A DNA stretch of 64,000 nt from JBCBKP01 sp038746265 (GTDB lineage Bacteria; Planctomycetota; Phycisphaerae; Phycisphaerales; UBA1924), in contig JBCDKU010000001.1 in assembly GCA_038746265.1 (NCBI GenBank), positions 62,001 through 126,000 of the forward strand, in the 5' to 3' direction. The notes beneath the pieces were generated by a model that made no database searches, had not been told where the DNA came from, and worked only from the letters and a program-made list of their open reading frames with translations. Position numbers and translations under genes: made by a program. Shown piece by piece: positions 1-10,117 of this stretch. Position 1 is the first letter of the stretch, and the number at the start of each line of letters is the position of its first letter.

Positions 1-267
1 GTGGGCGACTCGATGGAGCCCGTGTACCGCGAGGGCGACGTGGTGGTGTTCAGCCCTGCCCGGGACATCGAGGACGGGAGCGACTGTTTCGCGCGGCTCG
101 AGCCCGATCACGAGAGCACGTTCAAGCGGGTGTACTTCGAGCGGGGCGACGCGGGCGAGGAACTGATCCGGCTGCAGCCGATCAACAACCGGTACGCGCC
201 GCGGACGCTGCCGCGCGAGCAGGTGGCGGGGCTGTACCGCGCGGTTTCGGTGACGCGGAGCGTGTGA
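1..267 (+). CDS. S24 family peptidase / LexA-CI-like repressor, C-terminal part (5' truncated)
   Basis: C-terminal serine-lysine peptidase fold of the S24 (LexA/CI/UmuD) family. The first visible residues, GDSMEPVYREGDVV, contain the nucleophile serine of the conserved GxSM motif. A lysine in TFKRVYF about 38 residues later fits the catalytic general base. Residues after that form the short beta-rich tail normal for this domain. The frame is open from base 1, so the gene starts upstream and the GTG at base 1 is probably not the start. The expected helix-turn-helix DNA-binding domain would lie outside the window. In family members the domain self-cleaves to inactivate a repressor, or serves as a signal-peptidase-like core; which applies here cannot be judged from the fragment. 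Confidence 0.85.
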   Translation: MGDSMEPVYREGDVVVFSPARDIEDGSDCFARLEPDHESTFKRVYFERGDAGEELIRLQPINNRYAPRTLPREQVAGLYRAVSVTRSV

Positions 268-303
268 GGGCGCGGCGATCGCGCGGGTACACTCAGTGAG
301 GTT

Positions 304-377
304 GCCCTCGTAGCTCAGCTGGATAGAGCGGCGGATTCCTAATCCGCAGGTCAGAGGTTCGAATCCTCTCGGGGGTG
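304..377 (+). tRNA. tRNA-Arg (anticodon CCT)
   Basis: A complete 74-nt cloverleaf can be drawn. The acceptor stem GCCCTCG pairs with CGGGGGT (last pair G-U), with discriminator G. The D arm holds the TAGCTCAGCTGG core. The anticodon stem GCGGA/TCCGC encloses the loop TTCCTAA, giving anticodon CCT at 338-340. The T arm AGAGG-TTCGAAT-CCTCT is perfect. It decodes AGG. The 3' CCA is not encoded. It sits just downstream of the S24 gene, on the same strand. Confidence 0.96.
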
Positions 378-398
378 CTTGCGTGCGGGCGGCGGTGC

Positions 399-1076
399 TC
401 AGTCGCCGAACCCGAGCGATGTGCCGAACTCGCTGACCTCGTTGAAGATCGAGTGGGCCGTGGCCTCGGCGGCGCCCATCGCGGCGGAGATGGTGCCGGT
501 CGCGATCTCGGTCGCTCGCTCCAGCACCACCTGCAGCGCTGCGCGGACGCGGTTCGCGCCGCGGGCGAGCGCGCCGATGAGACGGCGGAGCAGACCATCG
601 ATGCGAGTGTGCAACGCCTGGATCGTGCGGTAGACGCGCTCGCGGGCGGGCTCGAGCGTCTGGGCGACGGCGATCGCGCCGCGCAACGCCGTGTTGATCG
701 CGGTCGCGAGCGCGCGGCTGTTCTGGATCCGCCGCAGGATCGCCTGCTGGAAGCGGACGAGGCGTGTGATGATCGCCTGCACGCGGCTCGCGAGGGCTTG
801 TAGCGCGGCCGCCATCTGGTGGACGCCGCCGGAGACGACGGTACTGGTGGCGCGCGTGATGTGGGCGACGATGTCGAGTCCGACGCGGGCGAGCCGCTCG
901 GCGAAGGTCACGATCCGGGCGATGCGGTCTGCGAGCGAGCGGAAGAGGTTCGCGACGTTCGTTGCGGCTCCCTGCGTGACGGCGCGGAGTGCCTGGCGGA
1001 GCGCGGAGTCGTAGTCGCGCAGGGCGCGGTCGATGTTGCCGGCCGTGCGTTCGACGTCTTCGATGGTGATGGGCAT
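399..1076 (-). CDS. Hypothetical helical protein
   Basis: 225-residue protein that I do not recognise. It is almost wholly predicted helix: long Ala/Arg/Leu/Ile stretches with heptad-like spacing (for example residues 40-75 and 95-200), no signal peptide, no clear membrane segment, and only a short C-terminal tail rich in Gly and Phe. It is strongly basic. The ATG start is supported by AAGGA about seven bases upstream. It lies alone between tRNA-Arg and the GH81 gene, about 75 bases from the latter's stop codon. A coiled-coil or amphipathic-helix role is inference only. Confidence 0.7.
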   Translation of the reverse strand: MPITIEDVERTAGNIDRALRDYDSALRQALRAVTQGAATNVANLFRSLADRIARIVTFAERLARVGLDIVAHITRATSTVVSGGVHQMAAALQALASRVQAIITRLVRFQQAILRRIQNSRALATAINTALRGAIAVAQTLEPARERVYRTIQALHTRIDGLLRRLIGALARGANRVRAALQVVLERATEIATGTISAAMGAAEATAHSIFNEVSEFGTSLGFGD

Positions 1077-1150
1077 CGCGTGTCCTTCCGTTCGGGGAAG
1101 GCAGCGACATGTACGCGCCGCGACTCACGCGCGGCTCTGTGAATCCGCGT

Positions 1151-4069
1151 TTACGGGCTCGGAACGCCCGCGCAGCCGCTGGTGAGGAAGGACGTGATGT
1201 CCTGGGCGTCGAGGAGGCCGTCGCCGTTCCAGTCGCCGGCGGGCTCGGCGGCGGCGATGAGGCGGAGCAGCTCGACGAGGTCGAAGACGTCGGTGGCAGC
1301 GTCGCCGCTGAGGTCGGTGCCGCAGCAGGGATCGGGCGTGACCTCGAGCGACGAGACGAGCTCGCCGCCGGCGACGCACAGCACCGCGCCGTCGGAGAAC
1401 CGCACGCGGATCTCGTCGGGGCCGGGGTTCCAGGCGGCGTAGATGTGCTCGACACCGTTGAAGAACACCGCAGCCGCGGGGTGGTTCGCGGTGACGGTCG
1501 GATCGACGATCCCAAGTACGCCGAAGGCGCCGAGCCAGTGCTCGGCATGGGCCCGCGAGTGCCCGCCCTCGACCTCGTAGAAGGGGTTGGCGGATCTGAA
1601 GTTCAGGGCCGCGACGGGGTCGATCATGGCGAGCGCGGTGAGCGTGATGCTGGCCCAGTCGTTGACGTTGCCGCCGATGCGTGCGAGCAGGGCGTCGATT
1701 TTGTCGCGCAGCGCCGTGGGGTGGCGCGCGAGGTAGAGGCTCGTGGCGCTGATGGGCAGGAGGTTGATGCCGTGGATCAGCTCGGGGTCGCCGCTGAAGA
1801 AGGTCGAGAACGCGGCGCCGGCGTCCCACACGATGCCGGAAACAGGCAGCGGCGCGGTGATCGGGAAGACCTCGTCGTCGGCGTCGAACCAGTACTGCTC
1901 GATCGCTGCGGTCTCGGCGGCGGCGAGGTAGAGGCCCAGGTCGCGCAGCTTGGTGTTGCCGGTGGTCATGCCCCACAGCGCGAGCGAGGTGTTGAAGTTC
2001 ATCGACTCGCTGCTGGATTCCTGGTTGTTGCCGATCGTGAAGGCGGCGTGCCCCGAGGCGTAGGAGTGAGCCGCGTAGGGATCGAAATTGCGGAGGAAGG
2101 GGAAACGCTCGTCGGCGCGGTCGTGGTTGGCGACATCGGAGATCAGCAGCTCGACCGCGGGCCCGAAGCGCTGCGCCCAGTCGGGGTCGCGCATCGCGAC
2201 GTGGGCGGCCGCCATGACGAAGTAGCCGAAGTGGAAGTGGTGGTCGTTGAGCTGCTGGTTGAAGCCGAACGACGGGTCGCTCGCGAGAAGGGTGTTCCAG
2301 AGCGGGTCGTACGAGAAGCCGATCTCGGGCTGCTGGACGCCGCAGTCGAAGGTGAATGAATCGAGCCGGATGAGCTCGCCGGGCGAGGGGGTATCGATTA
2401 GGAGGAAGATCGTGTTGGTCGCGGCGAGCTGGGACTGCGCACCGGGGAGCGTTCCGAGCGGGAGCTCGATGTACTGGTTCTCGCCGCCCGTGCCGCCGAT
2501 GCCGCCCTCGGCGAGAACGGGCCCGCTCAGACTGCCGACACGGATCTGGAAGAGGCCCGAGCCCTCGCTCGCCGAGGCGTAGCGGAGCACGATGCGGTTT
2601 GGGAAGCGGCCGTCGAAGGCGATGTTGTCGAAGCGGATCCAGTCGCCGTCTCCGAAGCCGGTCACCGCCTGTCCGCCGCCGGGTGCCGCGCCGACGCTCA
2701 CGCCGGAGGAGGCGTCGAACTGTTCTGCCTCGTAGGTCCCGCAGAATACCTGCGGCGGCGCGTCGGGATCAACAACCGTGAGCCAGTCGGTGAGCTCCTC
2801 GCGGAGGTGATCCAGAAAGCGGTCGGCGGCCTGCTGGTGCCCTGACCGCTCGGCGAGCCAGATCAGGTGCGCGAGCCTCGCGTAGGACTTGCCCGCGAAG
2901 TAGGTGTCGGGCGCGGGGCTGAGGTCTGACTCTCGGAAGACGTCATCGACGAGGTTGAAGATCTGGGCCTTCGTGAGCCCGCCGAAGTCAGAAAGCTCGG
3001 GCAGGGCGGGCAGCATCGGCGGCAGCGGGTAGCTCGCCGTGAAGGAGTTGGTCTGGGCTGCGCGCATCTCGCCGCGCGGCGTGGTGTAGCTGCCCAGATC
3101 GGTCACGACGTCGGAGTTGAGCCACTGGTGCCGGTAGAGCGCGACGATCGGCGTGGTGTGGTCGGTGCCCGGGGCGGGCTGGGTCTCGAAGGTGTAGGTC
3201 GCGCGGACCGCCGCCTCGGCGGGGCGGTAGTCCCACGCGATCCGCGTATCCGTCACGTACGCGAACGCGCTCGACCGGAACCGCTGGAGCGTCGCGGTCG
3301 TTGCATCGGGGAGGATCGCGGCCGCGACGGGCGTAGGCTGCGAGATCGCCAGCGTCGCGGCGGTGCCCGAGATGTTCCAGTCGAGTCCCTCGGGCGCGAA
3401 GATGGCCATCGGGACACCGCCGATGCGGACGCCGATGGTGTCGCCCAGATCCGCGAAGAACTGGATGCCGCCGCCGCCGAAGCGGGCGCGGACGATGCCG
3501 TTGCCGTCGGGCGTCGCGAGACACTGGGCGAAGGGGAGCCCGCGCGCGAGCGTCATCTCGATGGAGCGGTTGCCGTCCTGCTGGAAGGCGGTGACGTGCC
3601 AGTCGCCCGAGTCTTTCACATCCACACGCGGCGAGTTCAGCCCGTCGAGCGTGAGCGTGATGCCGGGCTGGTTGATGTCGAAGAAGTGGTAGTACGCGAC
3701 GGCGTCGATGAAGGGCGTCGGGTCGAAGCCGACGCGGACGCCGCCCCCGCCGAAGAAGGCCGAGAGCGGGTTGGGGTGCATCGGGAAGCCGTACGACCCG
3801 TCGCGGTGCCAGATGGCGCTCGACCACCACTCGTTGGTCGGGATCGGCCCCGAGAAATCGGGTGTGACCGCTGGGATGGCGAGCGCGCCGGAGTTGGTCG
3901 AGGGACGCCCGAGGTTGGGCGCGGGCGAGGCGAAGACGCTGCCGTCACCGGCTCGGATCACGGACTGCGCCGGAGCCCAGGTTGTTGCGGCGGCGACGCA
4001 CGCCAGCACGATCGCGAGCCGCAAGATCAGATTCCCGCACGCTCCGCGCGGTTGGGCAGCACAAGGCAT
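1151..4069 (-). CDS. Secreted GH81 endo-1,3-beta-glucanase with inserted CBM6-like module and C-terminal dockerin-like repeat
   Basis: 972-residue exported glycosidase of family GH81, which cleaves beta-1,3-glucans such as laminarin or callose. An N-terminal signal peptide ends near APAQ. The GH81 beta-sandwich begins with PIPTNEWWSSAIW (about 75-90). The catalytic part carries NDHHFHFGYFV (about 608) and the family signature NNQESSSES (about 680), which includes the candidate catalytic glutamate. Between the two parts, at about 440-576, lies a CBM6-like beta-sandwich (YEAE..., GDWIRF, LRYASASEG, IRLDSFTF). The C terminus has a dockerin-like Ca-binding pair (LSGDAATDVFDLVELL, DWNGDGLLDAQDITSFL) ending in GC. 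I chose the ATG at 4069 over an upstream in-frame ATG at 4108 because GGAGGGAG lies nine bases before it and it begins the signal peptide directly. The gene is divergent from the sigma factor gene, about 200 bases away. Confidence 0.9.
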   Translation of the reverse strand: MPCAAQPRGACGNLILRLAIVLACVAAATTWAPAQSVIRAGDGSVFASPAPNLGRPSTNSGALAIPAVTPDFSGPIPTNEWWSSAIWHRDGSYGFPMHPNPLSAFFGGGGVRVGFDPTPFIDAVAYYHFFDINQPGITLTLDGLNSPRVDVKDSGDWHVTAFQQDGNRSIEMTLARGLPFAQCLATPDGNGIVRARFGGGGIQFFADLGDTIGVRIGGVPMAIFAPEGLDWNISGTAATLAISQPTPVAAAILPDATTATLQRFRSSAFAYVTDTRIAWDYRPAEAAVRATYTFETQPAPGTDHTTPIVALYRHQWLNSDVVTDLGSYTTPRGEMRAAQTNSFTASYPLPPMLPALPELSDFGGLTKAQIFNLVDDVFRESDLSPAPDTYFAGKSYARLAHLIWLAERSGHQQAADRFLDHLREELTDWLTVVDPDAPPQVFCGTYEAEQFDASSGVSVGAAPGGGQAVTGFGDGDWIRFDNIAFDGRFPNRIVLRYASASEGSGLFQIRVGSLSGPVLAEGGIGGTGGENQYIELPLGTLPGAQSQLAATNTIFLLIDTPSPGELIRLDSFTFDCGVQQPEIGFSYDPLWNTLLASDPSFGFNQQLNDHHFHFGYFVMAAAHVAMRDPDWAQRFGPAVELLISDVANHDRADERFPFLRNFDPYAAHSYASGHAAFTIGNNQESSSESMNFNTSLALWGMTTGNTKLRDLGLYLAAAETAAIEQYWFDADDEVFPITAPLPVSGIVWDAGAAFSTFFSGDPELIHGINLLPISATSLYLARHPTALRDKIDALLARIGGNVNDWASITLTALAMIDPVAALNFRSANPFYEVEGGHSRAHAEHWLGAFGVLGIVDPTVTANHPAAAVFFNGVEHIYAAWNPGPDEIRVRFSDGAVLCVAGGELVSSLEVTPDPCCGTDLSGDAATDVFDLVELLRLIAAAEPAGDWNGDGLLDAQDITSFLTSGCAGVPSP

Positions 4070-4273
4070 GTTCGGACACTCCCTCCGGCGGACTCGCCGT
4101 TGGAACAACCGTACGAGCGGACGCGATTCTGATCCAGCGAAATCGCCCCCGCCCGCGTGTGATCCGCCGCCGAACGTCCGCTATTCCGGGCGGTGTTCGC
4201 GCGCTGCAAGGTGTTGTTGAAACTGGGCTTTGCGGGTACACCAGAGGGGATCGCCCGACCGCCGGAGGCCCGC

Positions 4274-4863
<590 letters not shown>

Positions 4864-4867
<4 letters not shown>

Positions 4868-7431
4868 GCATCGAGCACACCGAGATCGAGTGCGCGGCCG
4901 CCTCCGCCTTTGAAGAGGTCGTCGATCTCTCGCCCGCGGACCGCGCGCTGCGGCTCGACGCGCTCGATGCGCATGTGCGCTCGCGTGTGCTGGAATTGCT
5001 CGCCGCCGACGAGCGCGCAAGCGGGTTCCTCGAAGCCAAGCCCGCGCGCGACGACGCGATCGGCAGCGTTCTACGGGGCTACGAGCTCACCGCGATCATC
5101 GGCGAGGGCGGCATGGGCCGTGTCTACCGCGGCGAGCGCGTGGACGGCGCGTTCGACCGGTCCGTCGCGATCAAGCTCATCCGCCCGGGGCTCGTGGGCC
5201 GCGATCTCGTTGCCCGGCTCGAGCGTGAACGCCGGCTGCTCGCGTCGGTCGAGCACCCCGGTGTGGTGCGATTGCTCGACGCGGGCATCGCCGACCACGG
5301 CGAGCCGTTTCTCATCATGTCGCTCGTCGAGGGCACGCGGCTCGATGACTACGCCGACACGCACACGCTCGACACGCGCGAGCGCGTCGGGCTTGTGAAG
5401 CAGGTCGCCGACGCCGTTGCCGCAGCGCACGCGGCGATGGTCGTGCACCGCGACCTCAAGCCCGCGAACGTGCTGGTGACAGACGGGGGCGAGGCACGGC
5501 TGCTCGACTTCGGCATCGCCAAGTCGCTCGACACCGCGAGCGATCACACGCAGACGCAGGACGGCGCCCGCCGCATGACGCTGGCGTACGCGAGCCCCGA
5601 GCAGATCAAGGGCGAACCGATCACGGCCGCGAGCGATGTCTATGCGCTGGGCGTCATGCTCTACGAGTTGCTCGCGGGCAAGCGGCCCTTCGAGGTCGCG
5701 ACGCTTCCCTGGCACGAGGCGTGCCGCGTGATCTGCGAGACGACGCCGCCCAAGCCGAGCGTTGTTGCAGAGATCGAGCTCGGCCGCGACCTCGACGCGA
5801 TCATCATGCGCGCAATGGCCCGCGAGCCAGCGCGACGCTACTCGTCGGCCGAGCGGTTCGCGGACGATCTCCGGCGCTGGCTGGAGGGAAGGCCAGTCGA
5901 GGCGCGTCCCGACTCCGCGGCGTACCGCGCGAGCCGCTTTGCGGGGCGGCATCCGCTCGCGGTCGGCGCGGCGGGCCTCGCGCTGCTCGCTTCGATGACC
6001 GCAGCGGGGGTGTTTGCGTGGCAGGCGGGCGAGATCCGCGCCGAGCGGGACGCCGCCCGCGAGCGGTTCGACATGGTCCGCACGCTCGCCAACGAGATGA
6101 TCTTCGGCGTGCACGACAAGCTCGTCGAGCTCGAGGGCTCGACCGAGAACCGCCGCGCCGTGGCCAAGACCGCGGCGGCGTACCTCGCCGAGCTGGGCGG
6201 GCAATCGACGGGCGATGCGGAACTCCTGCGAGAACTCGCCGCCGCCCACCAGCGTTTGGCGCAAGTGTTCGGCGGGCTTACCTCGGGATCGACGGGTGAC
6301 ACCGACCTCGCGCTCGACCATGCGCGGCAGGCGGTGGCGTTGTTCGAGGAAGCCGAGCTGATCGCGGGCGAGACGACCGACTCGAAGGCGTCGCGTGCCT
6401 CGGGTCTCGTGCAGCTCGGGTCGCTGCAGCAGCAGGCGGGCGAGCTCGCCGCGGCCGAGGAGACCTTCGAACGGGCCACGCGGATCGCGACGGGCTACGA
6501 CCGCGCCGCGGCCGAGCTGCGGATCGGGTCGATCCGGCTTCTGCGCGGCGACGGCAGTGCCGATACCGAGCAGCGCTTCGGGCGCGCCGAGACGATTCTC
6601 GCGGGCCTGATCGCCGCGGGCGACGACTCCGACCGCACGGCGCAGAGCCACGCGACGGCCGCCGAGAAGCTGGGCGATCTCGCGGTGAACCGCGACGACC
6701 CCGAAGCAGCCCTCGCGAAGTACCGCGCGGCGCTCGATACCCGCCGCGCGATCGCGGAGCGTTCGGGCAATACCTACTTCGCGCGGCGCGCGCTCGCGAT
6801 CGGTCTCGGCAAGGTCGCCGACGTGCTCGGGCATCCGTCGTATCCCAACGTGGGCGACGAGCCCGCGTCGCTCGCGGCGTATCAGGAAGCGCTCGAGATC
6901 GGCCGCGCGATGGCCGCGACCGATCCCGCCGACATGAGCGCCAAGCAGGTTGAGGCATACTTCGAACGGCGCACCGGCACGCTGCACTCGGTGCTGGGTG
7001 ATCACGCCGCAGCCCGCGCGTGCATCGACCGCTCGCTCGAGTTGACCCGTGAGCGCGTCGCCGCCGACCCAGGCTCGGGCGGCGCGAAGCTCGATCTTGC
7101 GTCGGTCCTGATGCTCTCGAACGACTTCCACGCCGCCGCGGGCGAGCCGGGCAACGCGGCTGAGCTGCGCGAGGTCATCGCGATCGCCGACGAGATCCTG
7201 GGCGTCGCGCCGGACTATGTGAACGCCTCGCTCACCGCGATCGACGCCGAGCGCGCCCTCGCGCGGACGCTCGCCGAGACCGACCGATCCGCGGCGGCGG
7301 ACGCGGCGCGGTCGGCGCTGAGCCGGCTCCGTGCGCTCGACGATCGCGGCGTGCTCCGTGATGCGCAGCGCTCGATGATCGGCGAGACCGAGGCCCTGCT
7401 GGCGGAACTGCTCGCCGATTTCGGCACCTGA
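4864..7431 (+). CDS. Membrane-anchored serine/threonine protein kinase with TPR-like C-terminal region
   Basis: 855-residue Hanks-type kinase. The glycine loop GEGGMGRVY is at 80-88, VAIK lysine at K104, catalytic HRDLKPAN with D197, DFG at 215-217, and the APE-equivalent ASPEQ follows, so every catalytic motif is intact. One transmembrane helix at about 364-387 follows the kinase domain, which puts the kinase in the cytoplasm and the C-terminal 460 residues outside it. That part is rich in paired helices with TPR-like Ala/Leu/Tyr spacing. The start is GTG at 4864, inside the sigma factor stop (GTGA). The longer reading from 4594 is only the sigma gene in another frame. Phosphorylation of the sigma factor is inferred from pairing, not seen. 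Confidence 0.93.
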
Positions 7432-7563
7432 AAATTTCTTCCACGGCTCTGTCGGCTTCTGCCTGAGTCCTTCGCGGTGCGGTGTGAACGGAGGCCGATC
7501 GCCGTCCTCCGCACGCACGACCCGTCCTGTCCCGTTGAGAGGACGCAGAGGAGGACCGCCACC

Positions 7564-9351
7564 ATGTTCAGGAAGACGCTCTCACGCACCCGCGCCATCA
7601 CCGCCGCTGTCGGCTTCGCGGCCGTCGCGATGACCACCACCACCCACGCCCAGCCCGTCCCGGCCGGCACGGCGTTTACCTACCAGGGACGCCTCGCCGA
7701 CAACGGCCAGCCCGTCGCGGGCCCGGTTGATCTCGCCTTCCGCCTGTACGACGAGGACGCCATGGGTCTTCAGATCGGCTCGACCATCTCGCTGCCCGGC
7801 TTCAACGACTTCAGCGCCGACGGCACGTTCTCCGTCGTGCTCGACTTTGGGCGCAACGCCTTCCTCGGTGACGCCCGCTGGCTCGAGATCGATGTCGAGG
7901 GCACGACCCTCACCCCGCGTCAGCCGATCACACCGACACCGTTCGCGCTCTTCGCGCTCGACGGCAACGAGGGACCCGCGGGCCCGCAGGGGCCACAAGG
8001 TCCACAGGGCCCCGAGGGCATGGTCGGGCCGATGGGCATGGACGGACCGCAGGGCGAGCAGGGCCCCGAGGGCCCGGTCGGACCGCAGGGCCTCGTCGGG
8101 CCTCCCGGGCCGCAGGGCATCCAGGGCCCGCCCGGCTTCACCGGCGCTCAGGGCATCCAGGGTCCGCCCGGCGACTCCCGCTGGGGCCTGAACGGATCGA
8201 GCACCTTCTACACCACCGGCAACGTCGGCATCGGCACCACCGCGCCCGCCGGCCCGCTCGCGGTCTTCGGCAACGACACCGACAATGCCATCCAGGGACG
8301 CAACAGCGGCGTGGGCGCGGGCGTCGGCGGCTGGAACACCCAATCGACCGGTATCCGCGACGGCGTCTTCGGTCGGTCGGACAGCAACGCGGGCCGCGGC
8401 GTCTTCGGCTGGTCCACCTCGACCACCGGCAACACCGTCGGCGTGTTCGGTCAGACGCAGAGCAACTCGGGCGTCGCGCTGAGCGGCATCGCCACCGCGA
8501 CCTCGGGCGACCCGGTCGCCGTCTACGGCGAGGTCCGCGCCGCCGGCGGCTTCGGCGCGTACTTCGAGGGACCCGTCGGCAGCCAGAACTACTTCCAGCG
8601 CTCCGTCGGCATCGGCACCACCAACCCGGGCCAGACGCTCAGTGTCGTCGGCAACAGCACCATCTCCGACTTCCTCGCCGTCGGCCAGACCGCAAACCCC
8701 GACGCCAAGCTCCTCGTCCGCGGCGACACCACGGGCGACGCCTTCCGCGTCCGTGTCGGCAGTTCCTCGAAGCTCGTCGTCAAGGACAACGGCGGCATGG
8801 CCGTCGGTTCGAACTTCTCGTCCGTCCCCGCCAACGGCATGCGCGTCGCCGGCAACGTCGGCATCAACGCCGACCCCGGCAGCACCACGCTCGTCATCAA
8901 CGGCACCGCCTCCAAGCCCGGCGGCGGGCTCTGGGGCGTCTTCTCCGACCGCCGCCTCAAGCACCACATCGAGCCGCTCGAGTCGGGCGTGCTCGACCGC
9001 CTGCTCTCGCTCCGGGGCTACACCTTCGAGTACACGCCCGAGGCGATCGAATCGATGCCACTCGCACAGGGACGCCAGACGGGCCTGATCGCGCAGGAGG
9101 TCCAGAAGGCGTTCCCTGAGTGGGTCGAGACCGCCGACGACGGCTACCTCTTCGTCGAGGAGAAAGGCTTTACCGCGATCCTCGTCGAGGCGCTCCGCGA
9201 GCTTGACTCCGAGAAGGACCGCGAGATCGAGCAGCTCCACGCCGCCGCCCGCGAGCGCGACGCCGAGATCAGCCGCATGGCCGACGAGCTCGAGGCGATG
9301 CGCACCGTCCTGCTCAACCTCGCCCAGAACCAGATGGGGTCGAGCCGATGA
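7564..9351 (+). CDS. Exported collagen-like protein with C-terminal peptidase S74 autoprocessing domain
   Basis: 595-residue exported protein. A signal peptide ends at THAQ. An N-terminal module (GTAFTYQGRL...ITPTPFALFAL) precedes a run of Gly-X-Y collagen triplets at about 137-205, many of them GPQ/GPE/GPP. Then come Gly/Ser/Thr-rich beta repeats (VGIGTT motifs). The C-terminal S74 intramolecular chaperone domain has SDRRLKHHIEPL; Ser461 and Lys466 match the family's self-cleavage dyad, followed by GLIAQEVQKAFPEWV. A terminal coiled coil completes it. S74 domains trimerise fibres and then cut themselves off, so a trimeric surface fibre is likely. The start at 7564 has GAGGAGG upstream; the in-frame start at 7477 has none. 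The next gene overlaps it by ATGA. Confidence 0.9.
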   Translation: MFRKTLSRTRAITAAVGFAAVAMTTTTHAQPVPAGTAFTYQGRLADNGQPVAGPVDLAFRLYDEDAMGLQIGSTISLPGFNDFSADGTFSVVLDFGRNAFLGDARWLEIDVEGTTLTPRQPITPTPFALFALDGNEGPAGPQGPQGPQGPEGMVGPMGMDGPQGEQGPEGPVGPQGLVGPPGPQGIQGPPGFTGAQGIQGPPGDSRWGLNGSSTFYTTGNVGIGTTAPAGPLAVFGNDTDNAIQGRNSGVGAGVGGWNTQSTGIRDGVFGRSDSNAGRGVFGWSTSTTGNTVGVFGQTQSNSGVALSGIATATSGDPVAVYGEVRAAGGFGAYFEGPVGSQNYFQRSVGIGTTNPGQTLSVVGNSTISDFLAVGQTANPDAKLLVRGDTTGDAFRVRVGSSSKLVVKDNGGMAVGSNFSSVPANGMRVAGNVGINADPGSTTLVINGTASKPGGGLWGVFSDRRLKHHIEPLESGVLDRLLSLRGYTFEYTPEAIESMPLAQGRQTGLIAQEVQKAFPEWVETADDGYLFVEEKGFTAILVEALRELDSEKDREIEQLHAAARERDAEISRMADELEAMRTVLLNLAQNQMGSSR

Positions 9352-9746
9352 ACCGCTTCACACTCCTCCTCGCGAGCACGGTCTCATCCGTTGCGATCGC
9401 CCAGCCCTACACCCTCGCCGGCACGACCATCGACGGCGGCGGCGGGATCTCGACCACGACCCGGTTCGAGCTGGCCGGCTCGATCGGCCAGCACGACACC
9501 GGCGCCTCGTCCGGCGCGGGCCGCTTCACCGTCACCGCCGGCTTCTGGCGCTTCGGCGAGACCATGACTCAGCCCGACCCGATCGACTTCGACGGCAACG
9601 GCGTCGTCAACATCTCCGACCTGTTCGCCTTCATTAATGCCTTCACGATGACGCCGCCCGACCCGAACGCCGACTTCGACGGCAACGGCGTCATCAACAT
9701 CTCCGACCTGTTCGCCTTCATCCAGGCATTCACGTCGCAGCCGTAG
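9348..9746 (+). CDS. Small exported protein with two dockerin-type repeats
   Basis: 132-residue exported protein. It has a signal peptide (cleavage near AIAQ), then a beta-rich segment of about 50 residues ending in TVTAGFWRFG. Two tandem Ca-binding repeats follow, each DFDGNGV(V/I)NISDLFAF, separated by a short proline-containing linker. This is the dockerin type I pattern. It overlaps the collagen/S74 gene by ATGA and is probably co-translated with it. The repeat pair may mediate attachment to a cohesin-like partner at the surface, but no cohesin was recognised in this window. Confidence 0.88.
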   Translation: MNRFTLLLASTVSSVAIAQPYTLAGTTIDGGGGISTTTRFELAGSIGQHDTGASSGAGRFTVTAGFWRFGETMTQPDPIDFDGNGVVNISDLFAFINAFTMTPPDPNADFDGNGVINISDLFAFIQAFTSQP

Positions 9747-10117
9747 CTCCCGCCCAGCGGCTCGATGTCCCAGTGGGACGGGCATCCTGCCCGTCCGAGT
9801 GGCGTCCGGGAACCAAAGAGACCGGCTGGAAGCCCGTCCCACTGTGAGCGTTGGCATCCGTCCGGCCCAACTCCGGCACTCATCCTCGGCCCCCTGCGTT
9901 CCACCACCGAACGCGGGCGGCCGCTTTCGTCTCTCAGGTCCAAACCCCGGCTGAAGACCCCCCCACGTTTCGCCGATGCCACACCGGACCGCGCCCTGTG
10001 GCGTGCGCACCACACGCGGACCGCCGCGAACACAACCGGGGCCCACGCAGGACGCCGAAGCCCGCACATGATCGGACCTGCCCGCGCGGCACGCCGGTTG
10101 AAGGACCTGTACTCGTT
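9747..10117. other. Intergenic region carrying a REP-like inverted repeat
   Basis: About 370 bases without a convincing gene. Open frames here on both strands read through a GC-rich inverted repeat and have no ribosome binding site or protein-like character. The left part holds the repeat at 9771-9844. The remainder, to the next start codon, shows nothing I can name apart from AAGGA about 12 bases before the next gene. Confidence 0.6.
9771..9844. repeat. REP-like imperfect inverted repeat
   Basis: CAGTGGGACGGGC (9771-9783) and its exact reverse complement GCCCGTCCCACTG (9832-9844) flank a 48-base centre. The symmetry continues imperfectly inward to about 26 bases per arm. The left arm also folds alone: GACGGGC (9777-9783), loop ATCCT, GCCCGTC (9789-9795). 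It lies 25 bases after the dockerin-protein stop and may double as a transcript end. It has no T tract. Confidence 0.7.

Noticed and set aside
4201..4242. TTGTTG-N17-TACACC as a promoter for the sigma factor gene
   Set aside because: Both hexamers are poor matches and such strings are expected by chance in 200 bases.
7970..8175. Dense short repeats, considered as CRISPR or minisatellite
   Set aside because: Period nine in codons gives Gly-X-Y triplets in frame with the gene. There are no spacers.
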